This document shows positions 44,584-53,131 of a stretch of DNA of 64,000 nt, piece by piece (position 1 is the stretch's first letter; each line of letters begins with the position of its first letter). The stretch covers positions 2,108,001 through 2,172,000 of the forward strand of contig CM074130.1 in the NCBI GenBank assembly GCA_037178625.1, written 5' to 3'. The stretch is from Skeletonema tropicum. Lineage: Eukaryota > Bacillariophyta > Thalassiosirophyceae > Thalassiosirales > Thalassiosiraceae. The notes beneath the pieces were generated by a model. The model ran no database searches, was not told where the DNA came from, and worked only from the letters and a program-made list of their open reading frames with translations. The position numbers and the translations under genes were made by a program.

Positions 44584-46236
44584 TCAATAGTCATCTCGAC
44601 GGCGATAGCTACGGCTGCGTCGATGGTATTCAGGACTACGAGAGCGAGACCTAGAGCGAGAACGAGAGCGCTCACGTCGGTCATGCCTGTAATGATCACG
44701 ACCACCACCACCAGAACGCATGTCTCTGAGTGCGGCTGCAATTTCGCTTTTGATGAGGTCCTTCACAGATCCTTCTTCTTTTTCGTGATCGCGTAGTTGA
44801 CGGTTTTCACCATCACGCCTCTTCTTTTGACCATTGACTTCGTAGTTGCGGCATTGAACCGTAGGATGGGTAAACCAAGCTTTGACTCCATTCTTCTGAC
44901 AGTTGCCACACCCACCGTCTTTGGGATTTTCAGGCGTAGGTTTAGTACTTGGATTGCCACCACCACCACCTCCACCGCCACCTCCACCATTCTTCTTCTG
45001 GTTTCTAGGGTTGGGGTTGGAAGCTCCGTTCTTGGTAGACTTATCCTTTTCATTTGAAGCGCGTTGGGTCTTCTGCTGAACCAAGATGGCGTCAATGCGA
45101 GCGACCAAAGGCTCCAGCTCTGTTTCAAGTAGACGAGTTGGGGACGTTACTCGAAGAGAATCCCTAACCTCTCTGGGCATGCTGGACAAGACAATCTTGC
45201 ACAGCTCCACTTCGTTGTAGGGAACGTTGGCACGTGGAATACTAGGGTTGTCCGCGTACTGTTCATCATCTTTGTAGGTGGTAAGGAGACGTAGATATTG
45301 ATTGATTGCTGTGATCATCCCTACCCACTGCTTGCATGTGAATGCACGATGGAATTTAATGTTGGATTCCAAGTAGCTTCTGGTTGCTTCCGCGAGGCCG
45401 TAACCATGTTGCTCGACTAACAATAAATTAGCGCACTTGAGAATATCCTTAAGAGTTTTCAAACGAGGCCCTGTTTCTGTTTGAGTGCAGAGCATCGCTT
45501 TACGACACATCAAGTAGTCTGATGTTTCGTCTTTGTCATCGAAGACCGTCCCTGTGTAAGACATCAGAGGGATCATTATTTTGGAAGAGTCCATGGCGTC
45601 CTTGCAAAATGCATGGTTGACTGCCCTCCACTTCGTCACTTGGTACGGCGCACCCTGATTGAAGTAGTTGTCCATGATGACAGCGAATTTTTTATCGAAA
45701 TGACCCATGAGCTTTCCAAGCATACCTCCTGCACGATCTGCATTATCGTTCAGACAGTTCACATGATGGGCGATTTGCTTTTTATGCTGCGATAGTGTCT
45801 TTTTCAATTCGTCGATGTCCTTCTTAGCGAGAGGATCACCGGTGATACCGTTGAATTTGTTTGCGATGTCGGCTTCTAGCTCGGACGCTTTTTGCTGATT
45901 GAAGATGAGTTGAGTCATGAGCTTCTTCTCGTGGTCGTCCCAACCAAGCTCGAAGATTAGACTTTCATATTCGATGAGTTTGAGAACCATGTAGGTGTGT
46001 TGTCCAACATTATGTGGAAGGGAATAGTACGTTACCGTAGTCTTGGCATGATTAGTTGATCCGCCATCGATAGTCCATTTCCGACCATTGGCAATCTTGG
46101 CAACTGGAAAGATGGGAAAGACGACTTTGTCTTTATCCTCGATGTATCCACGAGTTACCTGAGATTCTTTTGGCCGTTTGTCCTCGGTGAGAGTGTTGTA
46201 GGCCAAGTAAATTGATGCTAATTCATTTTGCGACAT
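44584..46236 (-). CDS. gag: G gag with atypical zinc knuckle and RS-rich tail
   Basis: 550 residues from the ATG at 46236. The N-terminal two thirds are helical and capsid-like, with no close family recognised. A Lys/Ser/Gly-rich linker with a run of Gly follows. Then comes a Cys/His motif 'CGNCQKNGVKAWFTHPTVQC' (C-x2-C-x9-H-x4-C, longer than the retroviral C-x2-C-x4-H-x4-C). The protein ends with an Arg/Ser-rich tail ('RSRSRSRSRSRSPEYHRRSRS') resembling SR splicing factors. By position it packages element RNA. The frame ends at TGA (44584-44586), and pol follows in the same frame. Confidence 0.85.
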   Translation of the reverse strand: MSQNELASIYLAYNTLTEDKRPKESQVTRGYIEDKDKVVFPIFPVAKIANGRKWTIDGGSTNHAKTTVTYYSLPHNVGQHTYMVLKLIEYESLIFELGWDDHEKKLMTQLIFNQQKASELEADIANKFNGITGDPLAKKDIDELKKTLSQHKKQIAHHVNCLNDNADRAGGMLGKLMGHFDKKFAVIMDNYFNQGAPYQVTKWRAVNHAFCKDAMDSSKIMIPLMSYTGTVFDDKDETSDYLMCRKAMLCTQTETGPRLKTLKDILKCANLLLVEQHGYGLAEATRSYLESNIKFHRAFTCKQWVGMITAINQYLRLLTTYKDDEQYADNPSIPRANVPYNEVELCKIVLSSMPREVRDSLRVTSPTRLLETELEPLVARIDAILVQQKTQRASNEKDKSTKNGASNPNPRNQKKNGGGGGGGGGGGNPSTKPTPENPKDGGCGNCQKNGVKAWFTHPTVQCRNYEVNGQKKRRDGENRQLRDHEKEEGSVKDLIKSEIAAALRDMRSGGGGRDHYRHDRRERSRSRSRSRSRSPEYHRRSRSYRRRDDY

Positions 46237-46350
46237 GATAATGATCAGTCCTTCTGATATTTCACCAGGATGGAAAATTCTTCTCGTTTCGAGGTATCTG
46301 GTAGCTTTCTGCGGTGCTTGTCGACGAGAGCACTTGTTATTTTAAAATAA

Positions 46351-46689
46351 TGACACAGGCTAATAGATGTGTAATGACAACGACGATGAATACAGTATTA
46401 ATTTACGTATTTGGAGTAGTTGTGTGCTCTTCGAAGGAGAGAGCTGCTGCTAGCGGTTGAGCTTGCTCATGGAAGATGAGGGGCTCAGAGCTACAGGACA
46501 GAATCGTACTAATTCCAAGACGTAGAACCTTAGTAACGATTCACGAGGCTGACTACTTCCACGTAGTCAGAATCCAGAGCGGCATGCGTCAGGCAGAGAG
46601 ATCTCGATAAGCGATAGCTTAGCGAGCACGTATCCGTATGGTCACAGATACATACGTACCTAAGGGTAGTATGCTACTTGACTATTACA
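46351..46689 (-). repeat. 5' LTR of G (339 bp)
   Basis: Identical to 40306-40644; its outer edge borders the second GTCTG copy in a helicase-gene exon. Confidence 0.92.
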
Positions 46690-49600
46690 GTCTGCAATTG
46701 AGTCCTTTGGCGATGAGTATCCTGTTCATGCGTCTATTGCTGTCAGGGTCTATCATGAACTTTTTCCTACACCACTCCTTGTAAAAGTACTGATCCAAGG
46801 TCAGTTTGCTGTACTTTTCCTCCCTGCTTGCATAGCTATAGACCAAGTCGTTTGGCTTAGGGTCGGATGATTTTCGTAGCTTCAGACAATTCTGAACCGA
46901 CACGTAAGTGATCACATCTGAACAGAGTGTTAAACTCAGCCTATCAATCTCGTGCACCGCCTCTTGTATGCTGATGAGCCTTTTGCTTGTCATCCAGTTC
47001 AGTGACATTTTCACCAATGTTTGGACACCACTTATATCCTCGGAGCTTTTGCTGGGAGGTGAGAATTAATAGTGGCGGTAGGTTGTGTTAGCAGTGGGGT
47101 TAACAGTGTTCGATTGTTTCAATTTGCAAAATTGTGCACTGCACAGTTTTACCAAAGTCGATGGCGGAATACAGTGAGGTTACCCAGCGTAAGATTTTGT
47201 TTCAATTTGCAAAATTGTGCACCGCACAGTTTTACCAAAGAAGATGGCGGAATACACAACTGCACTGAATTCAGTGTGAGAGACAACTTTCATCTTCAGA
47301 GCACACTTACCTTTGCACAATGTTCTGCACTGCTTCTTTCTCCTTCTTGGACGTGTGGTTCTTCTTGCTGGCGTATGCTACGACATATTTGCAAACGTTC
47401 TCAATCTCGCTGACATCGGGTTTGTCTGGATGTGACCTATAAACCAGTAGCTGGATATCTATGTTTGCCCTCCAGGTTTGCAACAGTGTCCTACTGTGCT
47501 GACATGACTTTCGCGACTTTGTACGGCGTAGTTGGAAGTGTTCCACTCCCTTTTGATCTGTTACTATCACCGATACTTTGCTGAGTGGTTTCCCATCTGT
47601 ATCACACTTGCCGTACTCTGTCTCCGTACCGTACCCAAACCTACACTCACGACGTTCGCATTTCGTATTTGTACCAAGGCAATACACATTGCAGTGGTGC
47701 ACCATGCACTCCTGGCACAGCATTCGGGCGTCTTATACGGATTCTGCACAGGTTGAACTTTGCTTACACGAAACGCAGAGACCCCAACAATGCAATCGTT
47801 ACCTGAATCATGATCTTGATAAAGTAGACGAAACACAAGATTTCTGTCATCAATCGCCACACCCGTCATGTTGTTTGCCCCCCAATCAGGTAAATTAATG
47901 ACTGTAAAACTTTTCGCAGACCAGTCTTTGTGAGGGGGTATTGCAATCGCCACTCTAACTTGGCAACGCACACAGATTGCGCTCAACAGAGATTTGTACC
48001 AATCAATTGAATGAGCGAGCGATCTCTTAAAATGAGTCTCTTCTTTCAACCACTCTGCGACAACTTTTTTGCTGCCTTCAGCGTAGACCTCGTTATTACA
48101 AAAGTCATCCAACTGACTAGCACACCATTTCAAGAATAACTCGTAAGTAAAACATTGCATCGGATGGTTCGTCTCTTGAAAAAAGGCAAGTAAACTTCTT
48201 GCAATTGATGAAGGTAGGCCGAACTTATCACCTGGGTCAGACACTTCCAACTCATTCCAATTATTTGTCTCCTTCAACAGCTGGAATACTGATGATACAA
48301 AGCCATCATCCCTCACAACATCAATTTCATCACTGCTGCGGTCCGATGAATTATTTTGCTTTGATTGCTCGTCAGTACCACTGATATCATCGAATTGATC
48401 ATCATCGTCATGACCATCTAGACCATCATCATCGGAAGTGGTCAAATCCAAATCCCTCTCGATATAAACGGACACACCAGCAACATTGTCACCACCATCA
48501 CCGAGGCGACAATCAGTAATAGTGCGGTCAATGAGTAGCCTGAAATAGACTTTTCTTGGGCACTTTAGCCCGCCTGGAGCGAAGGAAACAATCCTCGTTT
48601 CACCGCTTTCTCCATGGCATCCATCAGGTGGCAGCAGCACACAAATTTCAAGACACATGATTGTGCTCAATACATCGAGCAATGTGAAATACCAGTCAAT
48701 CGAGCGATGTACTTTGTTGTATGAGTATTCGCATTCATAAATGAATTCGTCCATCACTCTTTTGATACGAGGATAGAAGGGTTCATTCGCAGCCATATAC
48801 ATGACATCAGCGACGAACGGCAGCAGTTTCTCCTCTGTGTTGAGAGCCACGTTATCAACTACACAAGCGAGTGCGTGGAGGATACTAAAAGTGTTCCTCG
48901 GTACCAACTTGTCACCGGTCGGCCTCTGAACATGATCCGCACCAGCTGTAATGATTTGTTTCAATCGCATCTTCTTTGCTAATTTCGACATTGCCAAATT
49001 GTCAACATCGTCCGTAACAGAAAAAGTTTCTTGATACTCATTTACAACGAGTTTCCTGAGTCGTTGTACACTATCAGCAATATCACCTCTTGCAATCAAA
49101 TCAACAGTATCAACGAAGTCATTAGGATTGCCATTCGACTTAGACGAGGGAGGAGCAGTCTCAGTGACGTTCGATGGAGAGGAATGTGCCTTCGCTCGCG
49201 TCAAACTCTTGAAAACTTTGTTGTCAGGGGAGAGGTAATGGTGGTAAATAGTTCCGCGGGATTTGCCGCCCTTACGCTTGATACTCTTCCTTTTCCATCC
49301 ATCCGAGAGATCTGAATGGGTGTAATCAACCCACTCATTCTCGCTATGTAGAAGGCAGTTGCATTTATTTATTAGGTAAAATTGTTCAGTGATCGATTAT
49401 ACTAAAATGATTCAATAAGCAAGCGATACTTAGTGCGGCAGTGCACATGCACACAAAATAAACTCACATGATAGTTGAATCAGGAGAGGCCTTCTCTCGG
49501 ACAGGTACCGGTTTAGACTTTTTCGTGACAGCACCTTTCTCGGACAAATCCGGTTCATCATCATCTTGAACAGGTTGATCACGGGAGCCCGAATGAGTTT

Positions 49601-50244
49601 TGTCTTCAAGTACAAGTTTCCCGTTCTCATCACTGGTGTGAAGTTGAAGGTTGAAAAAAAAACTTGTAAGTAAAAAGGAAAGACAGAATTTGTAAAACGG
49701 TACAATGAACAAAAATACCAAAATCATTGAACCACACGAAGGTTAACCTTCTCTCTTACCAAAAATGCTCACAATTTGAAGTGTACGGCGCTTGGCTTGT
49801 ACCTCCTTTCTGAGCAATAGCGGCAAACATTAAGAAGTTGACCGCTGCAGACACCAGATCATCTTTGTCAGTAGAATCAGTCTTACCAACTGGGACATTC
49901 GGGTAATGTTCAGACAGTTCATTCAGGATGTACTTGATTGACCCGACTTCAAAGACGGAAAGAGCAGAAAAGAGCAGTTGTTCCTTCTCCAACTTGGCAA
50001 CGTCAAACCCATCGCCTAATGCAACAGACGCTAGCAGCGAGAAGATACGATCGTCGGTACGCACCAAACGCCAATTGATGTCTGTTACGCTCAATGCAAT
50101 GACAGGAGCCGACGGTTTAGCGGCAGTCTTGACCCCTGACGAAGTAAGACGTGCATCGACATTGCTCCGATTCCGCACGGCACGGAAGCCCTTACCATTA
50201 CTACCAACGGTGGATATAACTGGATTTGTGTTGCCAAACTTCAT
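46690..50244 (-). CDS. E2 helicase fusion gene, N-terminal segment (MBD-like motif, duplicated module, Cys/His cluster)
   Basis: Exons 50244-49760, 49632-49468, 49343-47803, 47731-47311 and 47051-46690 have GT-AG introns of 127, 124, 71 and 259 bp; all phases agree up to the G insertion. The full gene (with the two downstream segments) predicts about 1,778 residues. Residues 57-112 resemble the E1 protein. Residues about 218-270 read like a methyl-CpG-binding fold ('DGWKRKSIKRKG...GTIYHHYLSPDNKVFKSL'). A module occurs twice (about 368-514 and 598-725), each with 'HSIDWY..LL'. Next come a Cys/His cluster ('MLCQECMVHHCNVYC...CRFGYG'), 'WRANIDIQLL' and 'CKYVVAYASKK', features that in Helitron Rep-helicases lie between nuclease and helicase. 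No HUH motif is found. An alternative to the 71-bp intron is a frame shift. Confidence 0.7.
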
Positions 50245-51110
50245 TATTTATTCGGACAATGTAGAAATGTGATGATGTAAATGATGCAATGCATAATTTA
50301 TGAGAGCTGTTGAACGGCTCGACAACGTACAAACTGCCTACATAACCGCCGCCAACGCACCAGCGCAATAATCAGCAGAGAACAATGCAATCAATAACCA
50401 ACCACGTCATGAAGTAAACGAGTTCCTTCGTAAGCTACGTCGGCAACACAAGATCTTGTGGTTCAACACATCGACAACACGTCGACAAAAAGATTCAGCT
50501 CAACACAAGACGTCGACGTGGAGTTAAGAACTGACGTATTGATCAGTACGTGGCCAAAGATCGGCAGTTATTCAAATGCAAACACGTCGGCAACCAACGT
50601 CGGCGTCTATTTAGACTTGCATCAATAGACGACTCGGCAGATAATGTAATTGAGCCAATGTCGACCTGAGTACTTGCTGCATGAACTTAAATACTTTTTT
50701 GTTCATTGGATTTTGCCAACACCTGACTTCTGGTACTTTGTGACGTAAGACGATTGGAATCAAGTGTACTAATTCCTTAAGTAACGAAGTTTACCACGTC
50801 ACTCAGAGAAAAAATGAAGAAAATAGATGGTGACGGGGATGCACACCGGAAAGAACGAAGAAGCTCATCGACAATCTGACTTAATTAGCCTGGAAAAGTC
50901 CTTTCTAGCACAAATCAAGCGATTTTTAGATCTAAATCATAAGATATAGCATCTAAATGACTATCAAAATGGGCATTTCAGCGGGGATAGGAGGGGGGAA
51001 AATCCCAACACTTCAAGTTTAAGTTCCGGAAGTAATTCAGAGCAAAGCACCGCACCCAACGAATCCGCCGCACAGATCTCGCATAAAACGCAACAGCGCT
51101 CCACCAAATC
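50245..51110. promoter_or_regulatory. divergent promoter region of the two E2 genes with repeated CGTCGRC motifs
   Basis: 866 bp separate the two start codons. At least six copies of CGTCGRC (or close) occur at about 50438, 50469, 50480, 50511, 50585 and 50598, often followed by AA. Such clustering in a shared promoter suggests binding sites for an element or host regulator; this is inference. Confidence 0.45.
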
Positions 51111-52960
51111 ATGACCGACAAACAACATCCAACTGAACACGATAACGACGACACCATGAACTCACCTGAAGCTACAGATGCAACTGAATCTGCGGTTGAA
51201 TCTGCAGCTGAAGCTGTGGACGCAAAAAGCACGTTAAAGGAGACAACGAGTCCGCCGGACAACCAGATGAACACCCCCGGAAAGAATAACACACCTACCG
51301 ATCATACTGCCGAGGCTGTCACCAGACCAACCACCAACAACGTTATCACCCCTGACAAACCAACAGCAGGTACAGAAACGACTACGCAGCAAGTCGAGGA
51401 AGATCGACCTGAGCATTACATCAAAGGCACAAATACGGGCCTGCCAACAAAAATTAGTGCTACGGTTTTCGTTTGCTTCACCCATTTGGATAAAGAAGGC
51501 AAATTGGTAGCGGAGAATGTAAATCAAGCGGTACCACAGCAAGAGAAGATACTCGGGCTATTGAAACTGGTGGCTACGGGTAAATCCGGCGACAACAAAG
51601 AAATGAACGACAGTCAGATACACTTACACTTCAGCAAGAAAGCAGCGGAGGATGATTCCGCGGAAGATTGCGTGAGTTTACTTTTGTTGAATCTGCGCAA
51701 CGAACCATTTTGTAAAATTGATCACTGTACAAATTTGGGAATGTTGATTCGTTGATCGATTGCGATGTTGCACAGAACGAATTTGTAAATTTGATCACTG
51801 TACAATTTTGGTAATATTGATTCGTCGATCGATTGCTGCAGCCAAACTACATCATGCTACTTGATTTGTATAATTGCTCACTGTGCGATTATACGAATAT
51901 TGATTTATAGATCCGTTGCTGAACTCACAACTAACACTTGATTGATGCTACTCCACATTAATAACAGGAGAAGACAGAACCAGTCAATGCAACTCATATG
52001 TCATTGATTGCATCCAGTGAAGAAGCGAGGACTAGTGTGGCTTACGGATTGCCATTCACGTATGTTCCAGAGCTATCACACTTAATCGACGTACTCAACG
52101 GAGATGATGGTAGTGGCACAGATGAAACGAAAAGAGAAATATCAGAGGCATTAACTGCTAATGTGACAACAGTCGAAGGTCAACGAAAGCTTTTGAGCAC
52201 TGCAAGAAAGCACCATTGGCTAGATGAAAGTCAAAATGAAGTCAATGTGGCAGTCCAAGATGGTATCGAGGGATTTGGTCATTTCTACACTTCCTTCACT
52301 GCTTCATTGAAATTCTATGTCACAGCTGTTGAAGGCAACCACCGCTTGATAGCATTATTGGCAGCTCTGCTGCGATGCAAAGTGAAGAGAGAGTCAGGCT
52401 ACTTCTTCAAGCCAAGCAATCCCGGAGATCCGACGTTCTTGACCAATTCATTCGTAGGAATTGAAGATAACGAACATGACGCCATGGAGAATGCTCTTGA
52501 GAAATTGAAAAAATCGGACAGTGATGCAATATTGAGCCACCCCTTCGACGCTCACATTACAGTAGCATCAAGGACTGCTACCGAATCTTTCCCCGCGCCT
52601 CACCTCGCGGAAACTCTTCTAGCCGAGAAAAGCAAGAACGTGAGCAAAAGGAAGCTTGGATCAACAGTACTAAATATATACAGAGGCTTAACTAAGCATA
52701 ATTCTGTGAGAAGAGACCATGAGGATTGGACTGAGAAGGAAGTTGGTACTAACGGTAAGATAGTCAGCAAAGGTAAAGTTTTGACCATAAAGGGGCTGAG
52801 AGCGCGAACGGCAAGGACACTTGAAGAGTTGCGCTGCAATCTTCTCTCAAATCCCTACACAAATACTAGTGCCGATGGACAGATAGATGATTTTCACAAT
52901 TCTAACACAATTAAAGACAACGTCATTGCAGAGCAACTTTATAGCCGTATTCTATTGTAA
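51111..52960 (+). CDS. E2 second gene: unknown 517-residue protein
   Basis: Exons 51111-51671 and 51968-52960 are joined by a 296-bp GT-AG intron; both are whole multiples of three, and the junction reads 'AEDC|EKTEP'. The first 105 residues are Thr/Glu/Pro-rich and disordered. A compact region follows ('HYIKGTNTGLPTKISATVFVCF'). The second exon has 'FYVTAVEGNHRLIALLAALLRCKV'. The G-x-H-R pattern recalls the 'DGQHR/GxxR' signature of ParB-like and DndB-like folds, but that alone proves nothing. A basic tail follows ('KGKVLTIKGLRARTART'). The intron carries three palindromic units. It diverges from the helicase gene within E2 and is probably an element protein. Function unknown. Confidence 0.65.
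51709..51893. repeat. three palindromic units in the intron of the E2 second gene
   Basis: Units at 51709-51736, 51782-51808 and 51865-51893, about 75-83 bp apart, follow TTTGTAAAATTGATCACTGT and a near-inverted half, each followed by an 'AATATTGATT'-like tail. Confidence 0.7.
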
Positions 52961-53117
52961 AGAGACTAATTGGTAAAATTGTGCACAGCACAATTATACC
53001 AATTAAGGCCAACGTCATTGCAGAGCAACTTTATAGCCGAATTCCGTTGTATAAAGACTACTGACAAGCCACACGGCAAATGGCCAACAGAGCAAGATGA
53101 CGACACAATACTTTACA
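52936..53117. repeat. E2 right-end repeats and 18-bp-stem palindrome
   Basis: The motif CATTGCAGAGCAACTTTATAGCCG occurs, in pieces, at about 52924-52949 and 53015-53040. The first copy overlaps the stop-codon region of the second gene. Between them is TAATTGGTAAAATTGTGC-ACA and its near-perfect inverted half (52967-53005). The same motif occurs in the E1 left end. This defines one terminus type of the family. Confidence 0.65.
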
Positions 53118-53131
53118 GGCCCCGAGGGCCC

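Larger units (their letters stand above)
40306..46689 (-). mobile_element. G: complete Ty3/gypsy LTR retrotransposon
   Basis: LTRs of 339 bp at 40306-40644 and 46351-46689 are identical by eye and flanked by the duplication GTCTG (40301-40305 and 46690-46694). A purine tract (GGGGGAGAG, minus strand) abuts the 3' LTR at 40645. The protein order protease-RT-RNase H-integrase is that of Ty3/gypsy. Both ORFs are intact. Directly inside the 5' LTR lies the palindrome TTATTTTAAAATAA, with no obvious tRNA primer site. All this points to a very young, possibly active insertion. Confidence 0.93.
33162..53130 (-). mobile_element. E2: hairpin-ended, helicase-bearing element (about 9.4 kb native, 20 kb with nested LTR elements)
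   Basis: Inverted 13-bp hairpins bound it: GGCCCTCGGGGCC at 33162-33174 and GGCCCCGAGGGCC at 53118-53130. Two divergent genes fill it: a 517-residue unknown protein (+, 51111-52960) and a roughly 1,778-residue helicase fusion (-, 50244-33680). G (40306-46689) and X-C (34072-38210) are nested in the latter. Helicase, Cys/His cluster and the 'KYVVAYASK' Tyr motif resemble Helitron Rep-helicases, but no HUH motif and no CTRR 3' end are visible, and the ends are inverted repeats. The target is the gag gene of W, whose frame is continuous once E2 is removed. Confidence 0.65.
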
